From the NCBI RefSeq assembly GCF_000422885.1, contig NZ_AUGX01000017.1, forward strand, positions 1 to 64,000: a stretch of 64,000 nt of DNA, written 5' to 3'. Each line of letters opens with the position of its first letter. The first letter of the stretch is position 1. The notes below the pieces were generated by a model, which was given only the letters and a program-made list of their open reading frames with translations, was not told the DNA's origin and did not search any database. Of this stretch, positions 45,164 through 53,131 are shown piece after piece. This stretch comes from Ottowia thiooxydans DSM 14619. Lineage in GTDB: Bacteria > Pseudomonadota > Gammaproteobacteria > Burkholderiales > Burkholderiaceae_C. The position numbers and the translations under genes were made by a program.

Positions 45164-46144
45164 ATGAGCACATTGACACGCATCCTGGGCCTGGCGACCT
45201 TCCTGGTCTGTGCGGCCCTGCCAGCGCACGCAGCGGACCCATTCCCGCAAAAGGGCAAGGTGCTGCGCATCATCTCGCCTCTTTCACCCGGAGGCTCTTC
45301 CGATGTGCAAGCACGGGCCATTGCCAACAAGCTGTCGCAGCAGCTGGGCATTCCTGTGATGGTGGAAAACAAGCCAGGCGCATCCACAGGCATCGCCGTG
45401 CGTGAACTGATGCGCTCCCCTGCGGATGGCTACACCGTGCTCTACACGATCACGGTCACGACCAGCCAACTGCCCCACCTGTACGAAAAGCCCCCGTTCG
45501 ATGTCTTCAAGGATATGACGCCGGTTGGGGTGGCAGCGCGCACTCGAACGATACTGGTGGCCACTCCAAAAGCACCGTACAGCACACTCAAGGAGCTGGT
45601 CTCCTATGCCAAAGCCAACCCAGGAAAAATCAACTACGGCTCATATGGCCTGGGTTCGTCTGGCCATGTGAACGGCGAGCTGCTCAAAGCCAATGCCGGC
45701 ATCGATATCGTGCACGTTCCCTACAAGGGCAGTACCGATGCCGTGCGCGATCTGCTGGCGGGCCAGATCCAGTTCGTCTTCGACGGCCCAAGCACCGCCA
45801 TATCCAATGCCAAGGGTGGCCTTGTCAAGATCCTCGGCGTAGCTGACAAGGAACGTCTGCCGGCGATTCCTGATGTGCCCACGCTGACCGAAGCCGGCGT
45901 GGCCGGCATTGATCTCCCAGGGCTGGAACAGTTCTTCGTTCCTGTAGGCACGCCCAAAGAGATAGTGAACAAGCTCAACAGCGAGCTCATGAAAGCCGTT
46001 CGCTCGCCAGAAGTCTCGGACATGTATGTGCGTGGTGGCTCAACGGTCGTGGCGAGCACGCCTGAAGAGCATGCCCGGATGATGCGCGAAGACAGCGCTC
46101 AGTGGGGCACAGTCATGCGCCGCCTGAACATCCGGGCAGATTGA
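45164..46144 (+). CDS. Bug/TctC-family periplasmic solute-binding protein
   Basis: A 326-residue protein with a signal peptide ending in PAHAADP, then FPQKGKVLRIISPLSPGGSSDV, GIPVMVENKPGASTGIAV, SPADGYTVLYT and VPYKGSTDAVRDLLAGQI. AAGGAGA lies 8 bases ahead of the ATG. It follows the monooxygenase and small protein genes and precedes an IclR gene, so its ligand is probably the aromatic acid handled by that cluster. Confidence 0.92.
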   Translation: MSTLTRILGLATFLVCAALPAHAADPFPQKGKVLRIISPLSPGGSSDVQARAIANKLSQQLGIPVMVENKPGASTGIAVRELMRSPADGYTVLYTITVTTSQLPHLYEKPPFDVFKDMTPVGVAARTRTILVATPKAPYSTLKELVSYAKANPGKINYGSYGLGSSGHVNGELLKANAGIDIVHVPYKGSTDAVRDLLAGQIQFVFDGPSTAISNAKGGLVKILGVADKERLPAIPDVPTLTEAGVAGIDLPGLEQFFVPVGTPKEIVNKLNSELMKAVRSPEVSDMYVRGGSTVVASTPEEHARMMREDSAQWGTVMRRLNIRAD

Positions 46145-46222
46145 GCTAAGAGCGCAGGGCCACGCTCCGGGTGGAAGTCCGCCTCTAGAATCAAGTCCAA
46201 TGCCCGCTTCCTGATCCACGCC

Positions 46223-47014
46223 ATGACCGACGACATGCTGAACCCCACCGCTACCTCCAAGGACGAGGTCAGTGCGCTTGCACGCGGCCTTGCCGTGCTG
46301 GCAGTCGTCGCCAGAGCGCCGGGAGCTCTCAGCAACCGTGAACTGGCAGATGCCACCAAAATCCCCAAGGCCACCGTATCGCGCCTGGCCGCCACCTTGG
46401 TCGCGGCGGGCTATCTGAGGCAACAGGCAGACAGCGAGCGCTTTACCCTTGGGGCAGGGGTGATGGAATTGGGTAGCGCTTATCTGCGAAAGTTCGATCT
46501 GCGCAGCCATGCCCGCTTGCATCTGGCCGAGGTGGCGGAGTTTGCCGGCGCTTCCGTGCACATGGGTGTGCGAGAAGGATTGGACATTGTCGTCATTGAC
46601 GCTATCCGGCCCCATTCAGCCGTCATCCTTTCGCGCCTGGATGTCGGACTGCGGCTTGCCATTTCTTCGTCTGCCATGGGGCGCGTGTACACCGCTGCGG
46701 TGGATGCGCCCGCACGTACAGACCTTCTGACCGAGCTGCGGCAGGCCGCCGGTAAGGATTGGCGCAAACAAGCCGCCAAACTGCAAGAAGCTGAACGCGA
46801 GTATGCAGAGTACGGTTATTGCTCCTCCTTTGGCGATTGGCACCGCGACATGCACGCGATCGGTGTACCCGTTCACGGCCCTGGCGGCGAGTTATACGCC
46901 GTCAGTTGCGGAGGTCCAGCCTATTTGCTGACCGAGCGTGTGATGCGCGAAAAGATTGCGCCGCGCCTGATGGAGGCGGCGCGCGCAATTTCCAAAGAGG
47001 CTGGGCAAGCCTGA
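46223..47014 (+). CDS. IclR-family transcriptional regulator
   Basis: A 263-residue protein with the IclR winged helix (ALARGLAVLAVVARAPG, NRELADATKIPKATVSRLAATL, GYLRQQADSERFTLG) and a C-terminal effector domain with GMSFVIRPH-like residues replaced by EGLDIVVIDAIRPHSAV. It is the last gene of the rightward run starting at the monooxygenase and is likely its regulator. The start at 46223 is the first ATG (MTDDML). Confidence 0.9.
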   Translation: MTDDMLNPTATSKDEVSALARGLAVLAVVARAPGALSNRELADATKIPKATVSRLAATLVAAGYLRQQADSERFTLGAGVMELGSAYLRKFDLRSHARLHLAEVAEFAGASVHMGVREGLDIVVIDAIRPHSAVILSRLDVGLRLAISSSAMGRVYTAAVDAPARTDLLTELRQAAGKDWRKQAAKLQEAEREYAEYGYCSSFGDWHRDMHAIGVPVHGPGGELYAVSCGGPAYLLTERVMREKIAPRLMEAARAISKEAGQA

Positions 47015-47019
47015 AGGCA

Positions 47020-47045
47020 ACGCTGAGTCTTGACTGCATCAGCGT
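47020..47045. terminator. Hairpin between convergent genes
   Basis: ACGCTGA (47020-47026) and TCAGCGT (47039-47045) form a 7-base-pair stem between the IclR gene and the flavin reductase gene. No T-run is seen. Confidence 0.45.
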
Positions 47046-47067
47046 CACCTGAGATCACAAAGCTTGA

Positions 47068-47703
47068 TCAGGAGCCTTTTACTGCCATTTCTGGCTCCAC
47101 AGGCCGTGTCACTTGGAATAGGTCAGTACTGCGCGAATACCAACCGCCCCCATGCATACGGCTGATCAGCCCAAGTGCTGGCGTGTTGACGAAGCCTTGT
47201 TCCGCATCCAGCACCAGCGCATCCTCAATATGCGCTGCCAGCACCCGCCCAATCACAACCGTTTGATGAGGCCCGGTGACGAGTGACGTGAGCGCCACGC
47301 ATTCCAGGGACACTGGGCTGCCCTGGATCAGCGGCGCCTTCACATGCCGGGCGGGCAGAGCAACCAGCCCGGCCTGCTCCAGCTCGTTGACCTCCGACGG
47401 GTAGTCCGCACAGGTCTGGTTCATCTGCAGGACCAGACTTTCTGGAACCAGATTTACGACGAACTCTCCGGTCTCCAGAATATTCGCTGCCGTGTCCTTC
47501 AGTGAGCCACTCGGGTGGCGCATCATGCCCAGCGCGATCGTAGGCGGCTTATGGCCCATGACGTTAAAGAAGCTGTAAGGCGCTGCGTTCACCACCCCTG
47601 CACTGGAACGCGTCGTCACCCATGCGATAGGACGCGGGGTGACGGTAGCGGTGAGGAGGTTGTAGTTGGTCTGCGCCGGTTGGGCCCCAAAATCAAAATA
47701 CAT
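47068..47703 (-). CDS. Flavin reductase-family protein (FMN-binding split barrel)
   Basis: A 211-residue protein with LLTATVTPRPIAWVTTRSSAGVVNAAPYS (core VTPRPIAWVTTRSS), FNVMGHKPPTIALGM, DTAANILETGEFVVNL and VIGRVLAAHI. The pattern is of the flavin reductase-like domain that binds FMN and reduces it for a partner oxygenase, or itself acts as a reductase or decarboxylase. No flavin-dependent two-component oxygenase lies beside it. It follows the nitrilase gene by 13 bases. Confidence 0.88.
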   Translation of the reverse strand: MYFDFGAQPAQTNYNLLTATVTPRPIAWVTTRSSAGVVNAAPYSFFNVMGHKPPTIALGMMRHPSGSLKDTAANILETGEFVVNLVPESLVLQMNQTCADYPSEVNELEQAGLVALPARHVKAPLIQGSPVSLECVALTSLVTGPHQTVVIGRVLAAHIEDALVLDAEQGFVNTPALGLISRMHGGGWYSRSTDLFQVTRPVEPEMAVKGS

Positions 47704-47716
47704 GAATCAACTCTCC

Positions 47717-48679
47717 TCAGCTCTCCGAAACCGGTTGCACCGGTGCGCTTAACACCACCGCCTGTTTGGAACGCGTATCCACATGCAGTTGGAAAATATC
47801 AGGGCGCGAATAGTGCCCTGTAGCGTCGAAGTCGTACTTGCCACGCAGGATCTCGTTGGGATCAACCTGGGCGTACAAAATAGTTTCTCCGCTGTAGTCT
47901 GGCCCCGCCAGCACCTCGCCAAGCGGGCCGATGATGGCGCTGCCACCGCGCATCAGCACGGTGTCAGGCGCATTGCCCAGCGCGCACTCGAAATCTTCCG
48001 GGTACGCGTCACGGCGCAAATGCTGGCATGAAGTGAGTACGTAGCAGCGGCCCTCCAGGGCGATATGGCGCATGCTGGGGATCCAGGTGTCGCGATCATC
48101 CGCGGTGGGTGCGCAGTAGATTGCCACGCCCTGGCTGTACATGTAGGTGCGCAGCATGGGCATGTAGTTCTCCCAGCAAATCACCGCACCCACGCGGCCA
48201 TAGGCCGTTTCGATGACGGGCATGGTGGAACCATCGCCAAAGCCCCAGATCAACCGCTCGGCCGCAGTCGGCATGAGTTTGCGGTGCTTGCCCACAAAAC
48301 CCTGTTTGCCGTTGAAGTACAGCACGGTGCAGTGAAGCGTTCCACCGTCCACCTCAATGCAGCCGATCACGACCACGGAATCTGTCTCTATGGCCGCTTG
48401 CTCGATCAACGCCACTTCCTCGCCATCCAGGCGGATGGCTTGGCGGTGGTACCTTGCAAAGGCGTCACGGCCTTCTGGCTTGCGCATGCCGATGGGGGCG
48501 CCGAAGGAGTTGCCTTTGGGGTAACCACCCAAAAACGCCTCGGGAAACACCATCACTTTGGCCCCGTTGGCAGCAGCTTCTTGAATGAGCCCCACCGCCT
48601 TGCGTGCCGTGGCCATGCTGTCCTGCGGCAGCGAGGCTGCCTGGATGACGGCGACTTTGAATGGATTGTGATTGTTCAT
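47717..48679 (-). CDS. Nitrilase
   Basis: A 320-residue carbon-nitrogen hydrolase. The catalytic triad is visible: Glu in MVFPEAFLGGYPKG, Lys in GKHRKLMPTAAERLIWG, Cys in GAVICWENYMPMLR. The E-N-Y-M-P context after the Cys and the W-G-F-G-D-G-S that follows the Lys are typical of true nitrilases that convert a nitrile to its acid and ammonia. It lies between the flavin reductase and an MHS transporter gene, reading the same way, so an imported nitrile or a nitrile intermediate may be the substrate. Aliphatic versus aryl preference cannot be read. Confidence 0.93.
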   Translation of the reverse strand: MNNHNPFKVAVIQAASLPQDSMATARKAVGLIQEAAANGAKVMVFPEAFLGGYPKGNSFGAPIGMRKPEGRDAFARYHRQAIRLDGEEVALIEQAAIETDSVVVIGCIEVDGGTLHCTVLYFNGKQGFVGKHRKLMPTAAERLIWGFGDGSTMPVIETAYGRVGAVICWENYMPMLRTYMYSQGVAIYCAPTADDRDTWIPSMRHIALEGRCYVLTSCQHLRRDAYPEDFECALGNAPDTVLMRGGSAIIGPLGEVLAGPDYSGETILYAQVDPNEILRGKYDFDATGHYSRPDIFQLHVDTRSKQAVVLSAPVQPVSES

Positions 48680-48703
48680 GTCTTCGCTCTCAATCGTGTG
48701 GCC

Positions 48704-50362
48704 TCAAGCCCGAGGCACATATTCTTCATCGATGGCTTTGGCGCGCGTGTTGGGCAGCAGAATCGAACCGATCACACCAACCACGGCCGTCACCACCACC
48801 GGGTACATCAGGCCACCGAAGATATTCCCGCTGGCCTGTGCCAGATAGGTAGCCGTAAACGGAACGATACCCCCAAAAATGCCCGCACCAATGTGATATG
48901 GAAAAGACAGCGCGGTATAGCGGATGCGAGCCGGGAACAGCTCCACCAGGTAGGCAGCCACCGGGCCGTACACCATAGCAACCACTGCCGTCATCAGCAC
49001 CAGAATCAGTACGATGGTGAACCGGTCAATACGCGCTGGGTCAGCACGCTGTGGATAGCCGGCATCTTTTAGCGCCGCGGAGTAAGCCTTGGCATCAAAG
49101 CCATTCACCGTAGTGTTGCCCACCGTCATCGCGATATTCTGTCCTTCCAGCGGTGCGGCGTATTCAAAGTTGATCCCTTTGGAAACCAGCAACTTCTTGG
49201 CCTGCACACACACCTTCTTGTGATCCGGGTGCGCGCTCACCAAGGCCGCCTGCAAACCGAAATCACAAACACCTCCACTGGTGTCAGCATGGATCCGAAC
49301 TGGCGTGCTCTGCATCACTTGCGCGAGCTCAGGGTTGCCAGCCTTGAGCAGGGCACCAAACATGGCGTGGTAACCCAGCGCGGCTACGAACAGGCCTGTC
49401 ATCATGATCCACTTGCGGCCAATCTTGTCAGACAGCCATGCAAACAACACGAACGTAGGCGCGCCGATGAGAAAGCCCAGCACCACCAGCTCATACACCG
49501 TCTTCTGATCAATCTGCGCGGCTTGCTGCAGGAAAATCATCACGTAGAACTGGCCCGTGAAGTAAGTAGCACCCTGCCCTGCAGTCACGCCAATCAAAGC
49601 AATCAGCACCAGACGCATGCTGGACCATTGACCGAAGGTCTCCTTCACCGGGTTCTTGGAGAGGCGGTTTTCCTGCTTCATGCGGGTGAACACCGGCGAC
49701 TCATGCAGCTTGGCGCGCACGTAGACCGAAATGGCCAGCATCACGATCGACAGAATGAACGGCAGGCGCCAGCCCCACTGGCGGAAGTCTTCAGGGCTCA
49801 TCGACGCCTGGGTCAACAAGATAACGACCAGCGAAAGAATCAGACCCGCAGACGAGGTGATCTGAATCCAGCCCGTCAGTAAGCCGCGGCGCTTGGGCTC
49901 GCAATGCTCAGCCACGTAAATCACCGCACCGCCGTACTCACCGCCTACTGCCAGGCCTTGAATCACACGCAGGGTCAACAGCAAGATCCACGAGAGATGG
50001 CCTACCGACTCATACGTGGGAAGACAGCCGATCAAGACCGTAGCACCGCCCATCATCACCACAGTGATCAGGAAGGTGTACTTGCGGCCCCATTTGTCAC
50101 CCAGGTAGCCAAACATCACCGCGCCCAAGGGGCGAATGATGAAACCCACCGCCAAAGCGCCCAGCGCAGCCAGCAAGGCCACGGTGGGGTTGTCTTGGGG
50201 AAACAGCACCTGACTCATGAATACAGCAAGCGAGCCGTAGATGAAGAAGTCGTACCACTCGAACAAAGTTCCAAGAGTGGAAGCCAGTACAACCTGACGT
50301 TCCTCCTTGCGATTCAGGGTCTGTTCCTGACCTCCCGATGGCTGCGCAATGTTCGCTTGCAT
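48704..50362 (-). CDS. MFS transporter of the metabolite:H+ symporter (MHS) family
   Basis: A 552-residue protein, longer than the usual 430-450. The start of the transport domain is typical: LASTLGTLFEWYDFFIYGSL, GFIIRPLGAVMFGYLGDKWGRK and RVIQGLAVGGEYGGAVIYVAEH. Residues about 350-445 form a hydrophilic insert (VRIHADTSGGVCDFGLQAAL, NIAMTVGNTTVNGFDAK) with two Cys, probably a folded periplasmic domain between segments 8 and 9. It should bring in a dicarboxylate- or aromatic-acid-like substrate by proton symport. It is first of the run with nitrilase and flavin reductase, divergent from an IclR gene. Confidence 0.9.
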   Translation of the reverse strand: MQANIAQPSGGQEQTLNRKEERQVVLASTLGTLFEWYDFFIYGSLAVFMSQVLFPQDNPTVALLAALGALAVGFIIRPLGAVMFGYLGDKWGRKYTFLITVVMMGGATVLIGCLPTYESVGHLSWILLLTLRVIQGLAVGGEYGGAVIYVAEHCEPKRRGLLTGWIQITSSAGLILSLVVILLTQASMSPEDFRQWGWRLPFILSIVMLAISVYVRAKLHESPVFTRMKQENRLSKNPVKETFGQWSSMRLVLIALIGVTAGQGATYFTGQFYVMIFLQQAAQIDQKTVYELVVLGFLIGAPTFVLFAWLSDKIGRKWIMMTGLFVAALGYHAMFGALLKAGNPELAQVMQSTPVRIHADTSGGVCDFGLQAALVSAHPDHKKVCVQAKKLLVSKGINFEYAAPLEGQNIAMTVGNTTVNGFDAKAYSAALKDAGYPQRADPARIDRFTIVLILVLMTAVVAMVYGPVAAYLVELFPARIRYTALSFPYHIGAGIFGGIVPFTATYLAQASGNIFGGLMYPVVVTAVVGVIGSILLPNTRAKAIDEEYVPRA

Positions 50363-50383
50363 GTTGCTGAGTCCCTGCGTTGA

Positions 50384-50421
50384 AAATTGATAATGCTGTA
50401 TGCGTTAACTATTATCAATTT
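50384..50421. promoter_or_regulatory. Inverted repeat in MHS-IclR divergent region
   Basis: AAATTGATAAT (50384-50394) and ATTATCAATTT (50411-50421) are perfect 11-base arms with a 16-base spacer, 22 bases upstream of the transporter start. A likely operator for the divergent IclR regulator. Confidence 0.6.
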
Positions 50422-50520
50422 CAGATCCCAAACTCTCCTATTAGGGACAACCCGTATTCACCGTCATAAGCCTCACCCCTGCACTGCTAAACTCAACTGA
50501 TCAGGACACGAGGAAATCGA

Positions 50521-51360
50521 ATGGCGAGAACGTCGACTAAGGCTGACAAAGGCGGCGAGCCCAAGCCAGCCAGTGCCCGCCGAGGCATACAGTCCATCGA
50601 GGTGGGGTTCCGCATCCTGGATGCCATTCGCCAGGCGGGCCGCCCGCTGCCACTCAAAGAACTGGCGGAGTCCTGCAAACTCACCGTGCCCAACGTGCAC
50701 TACTACCTGGTGAGTTTTCAAAAAGTGGGGCTCGCGCACCAGCAGGCAGACACGGGCTTCTACGGCCTCGGCCCTTATGCACTGCGTCTGGGTTTGGCGG
50801 CACTGGAGCAATTCGATGTGTTCACCACCGCTCGCCCAGCCATGGCGGAACTGGCAGCCATCACCGGGCAGACCGTATTCCTGGGCGTGTGGGGCAACAA
50901 GGGCCCGACCATCGTGTACCGGGTAGAAGGTAGTCGCAGCCGCCCGCTGCTGGAGTTGCGTGTGGGCAGCGTGCTACCGTTGCTTTCATCGGCGTTAGGC
51001 CGCAATTTTCTGGCCCATTTGCCCGCCGCCAGCACCCGTGACCTGCTGGATCAGGAACTTGCCAGCATGCGGAAAAGCGGCGAAGAGAAAAAGTACTCCA
51101 TGCGCGATGTGGAAGCCATGCGCCAGGAAGTGCTCACCCACCACATGAGCCGTTGCCGGGACGCCCTGCTGCCGCACTTCACCTCCATGTCAGCACCGAT
51201 TTTCGACATGCTTGGGGAAATGAAAGCAGCCATCACTGTGATGGGGCCGGTAGGCTCATTGGACGATGACCTTGACTCCGACACAGCTCGCGTCTTGATC
51301 GAAAAGGCTCAGTCCATTTCGGAAGTGGCTGGGTGGACGAAAGCCATGATATCGCCTTGA
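50521..51360 (+). CDS. IclR-family transcriptional regulator
   Basis: A 279-residue protein with the IclR winged helix near residues 25-90 (GIQSIEVGFRILDAIRQAG, LPLKELAESCKLTVPNVHYYL, QADTGFYGLGPYALRLG) and an effector domain starting at RPAMAELAAITGQTVFLG. It is divergent from the MHS-nitrilase-flavin reductase run and probably controls it. A GAGGAAAT-like site precedes the ATG. The gene ends at a REP-like hairpin. Confidence 0.9.
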   Translation: MARTSTKADKGGEPKPASARRGIQSIEVGFRILDAIRQAGRPLPLKELAESCKLTVPNVHYYLVSFQKVGLAHQQADTGFYGLGPYALRLGLAALEQFDVFTTARPAMAELAAITGQTVFLGVWGNKGPTIVYRVEGSRSRPLLELRVGSVLPLLSSALGRNFLAHLPAASTRDLLDQELASMRKSGEEKKYSMRDVEAMRQEVLTHHMSRCRDALLPHFTSMSAPIFDMLGEMKAAITVMGPVGSLDDDLDSDTARVLIEKAQSISEVAGWTKAMISP

Positions 51361-51420
51361 GAGCGATGCCGCGATCGACAAGCGCTGAGACGTCCTCTCA
51401 TACGGGGAGACCCACTACAC

Positions 51421-51487
51421 CCGTTCACGCTGAGCTTGTCGAAGCGCCGCGCAAGGCTTCGACAAGCTCAGCCTGAACGGTTTTTTA
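51421..51487. repeat. REP-like repeat, copy 2, with T-run
   Basis: A second 60-base copy (51421-51480) of the hairpin at 33487-33546: CCGTTCACGCTGAGCTTG then TCGAAGC, inverted as GCTTCGACAAGCTCAGC then CTGAACGG. It is followed by TTTTTT and lies between two convergent genes, so it probably works as a terminator. Confidence 0.85.
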
Positions 51488-51578
51488 TCGATTGAACGCC
51501 ACTTTTCGATTAACGGAAAACATATGCCTCAGCGTGGTCGGCTTATATTTTTGATAGCAAATTGATATCAAGCGCCGG

Positions 51579-52226
51579 TCACTCAGCGTCCGGCTGACGA
51601 GAAGGCTGTGCGTCCGCGAATGCGGGCAGGGCTTGGCAGTTCGCATACACCTGGAGCACGGTGGGGCAGTGCGACAGATCGACATTGAAACGTTGAGCGC
51701 TGAACACTTGAGGCACCAGGCAGCAATCGGCCATGGTGGGGGTGTCACCTAAGCAGAATGCCGATGCCGGGCGGCGTACCAACTCCGCCTCCACCGCTTC
51801 CAAGCCTTGCGTGATCCAGTTCGCGATCCAGGCTGACTTTGCCGCCTCATCTACACCCAAGGTAGTGGTGAGGTACTTCAACACGCGCAGGTTATTAAGA
51901 GGGTGGATATCGCACGCGATACCCAGAGAAAGCTGGCGCACGAAAGCGCGGTCACCTACCGCCTTCGGCAGTAGCGGGCGGTCTGGATAGGCTTCATCGA
52001 GGTATTCCATGATGGCCAACGACTGGCTCACCGTGACACCATCATCCAGCAGAACAGGGACCAGCCCCTGCGGATTGAGTGCGCGAAAAGCTTCAGTGAA
52101 CTGCTCACCACCGTTGCGCGTCAGATGAACAAAGACCTGCTCGGCAGCCAGGCCCTTAAGGTTCATCGCGATGCGAACGCGGTAGGCAGCGGAGCTACGA
52201 AAGTAAGTGTGGAGGATTCGTGTCAT
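51579..52226 (-). CDS. nagL: Maleylpyruvate/maleylacetoacetate isomerase (zeta-class GST)
   Basis: A 215-residue glutathione S-transferase of the zeta class. YFRSSAAYRVRIAMNLKGL carries the Ser-Ser glutathione-activating motif, followed by NPQGLVPVLLDDG, SQSLAIMEYLDEAYP and DIHPLNNLRVLKYL. In gentisate clusters this enzyme turns maleylpyruvate into fumarylpyruvate with glutathione. A maleylacetoacetate role (maiA) is the alternative, but the neighbours (gentisate dioxygenase and a fumarylacetoacetase-family hydrolase) favour maleylpyruvate. It is last in the leftward operon. Confidence 0.88.
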   Translation of the reverse strand: MTRILHTYFRSSAAYRVRIAMNLKGLAAEQVFVHLTRNGGEQFTEAFRALNPQGLVPVLLDDGVTVSQSLAIMEYLDEAYPDRPLLPKAVGDRAFVRQLSLGIACDIHPLNNLRVLKYLTTTLGVDEAAKSAWIANWITQGLEAVEAELVRRPASAFCLGDTPTMADCCLVPQVFSAQRFNVDLSHCPTVLQVYANCQALPAFADAQPSRQPDAE

Positions 52227-52312
52227 ATACGGCCGTGACTGAAACGTTGGAGTAAGAGGCGTGACGAAGCGGGTGCTGGGCCGCGCTCAATGAGCGGCGC
52301 AGAGTAAGTCCG

Positions 52313-52633
52313 TCATTCACCCAGTTGCAGGAAGACGCGACCGCCTTCGATACGCACAGGGTAGCTGCGCACATCTTCTGTAATGGGCGCGCAGGTGCCC
52401 TTGCCGTCTCGCACGTCGAACTTCCCTTGGTGCAAAGGGCATTCGATCTCAAAGCCATCAAGGAAGCCATCGCACAGCCGCGCATGGCCATGGGTGCAGA
52501 TGTTGTCTGTGGCATAAACACTGCCCTCGACTTTGTAGAGAGCAATGTCGCGGCCGGCGACCTGCACACCGACGACATCGTCCTCGGGCACGCTGTCTTC
52601 GTCGGTTGCATCGATCCAGGATGTGTCGTTCAT
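52313..52633 (-). CDS. nagAb: Rieske-type ferredoxin of ring hydroxylase
   Basis: A 106-residue ferredoxin. The Rieske 2Fe-2S ligands are in [13 protein letters not shown] (Cys-x-His) and [11 protein letters not shown] (Cys-x-x-His). It carries electrons from the reductase encoded at 56308 to the hydroxylase subunits encoded just upstream. In the nag system the same ferredoxin also serves naphthalene dioxygenase; no such dioxygenase is here. Confidence 0.88.
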   Translation of the reverse strand: MNDTSWIDATDEDSVPEDDVVGVQVAGRDIALYKVEGSVYATDNICTHGHARLCDGFLDGFEIECPLHQGKFDVRDGKGTCAPITEDVRSYPVRIEGGRVFLQLGE

Positions 52634-52640
52634 GGTGGGC

Positions 52641-53129
52641 TCAGATGGGATAGATGACGGAATTGGGGATCATTTCGCTGTCGTAGACGCACAGGCGCTG
52701 AGAAAACTTCATGCCTTCGGGCGTGCGCACAATGACGTCAAGGTAACGGCCCACGTTGAAGACCGTCGACTCCTGCGAGAGCTTGGTGCGGAACACAGCG
52801 TAGTTGGCTTCAACCTCAAAGCGGTCCGCCTCGGCCTTGTGGATCAGCGGTGCGCCCACCACATGGCGTTGATAGTAGGGGTCGTGAAACAGAGTTTCGC
52901 GAATGCCATAGACACGGTCTTTCAGCATGCCTTTGCTCTCGAAGAAAAGCGTAGCCAGCGGAAATCCTCGTTCATGGTTCTCACGCGGGATCAGTTTGTA
53001 GACGCATTCATCGGTGAAGAACTCAGGCCATAAATCCCAGTTACCAGAATCCACCGCCTGGGCATAGTCGGCATAGAGCTGGGTGATCTGAAGGTAGTCG
53101 GCAAAGCCGATGTCAGGTGCGCGCGTCAT
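52641..53129 (-). CDS. nagH: Aromatic-ring hydroxylase, small subunit (NagH-like)
   Basis: A 162-residue NTF2-like beta subunit: [28 protein letters not shown] (core [20 protein letters not shown]), [28 protein letters not shown] and [12 protein letters not shown] choose the ATG at 53129, with GGAGGAG 5 bases ahead, over a GTG at 53135; either way it nearly abuts the large-subunit stop. Beta subunits hold the hexamer together. The best fit is salicylate 5-hydroxylase. Confidence 0.86.
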   Translation of the reverse strand: MTRAPDIGFADYLQITQLYADYAQAVDSGNWDLWPEFFTDECVYKLIPRENHERGFPLATLFFESKGMLKDRVYGIRETLFHDPYYQRHVVGAPLIHKAEADRFEVEANYAVFRTKLSQESTVFNVGRYLDVIVRTPEGMKFSQRLCVYDSEMIPNSVIYPI

Positions 53130-53131
53130 AC

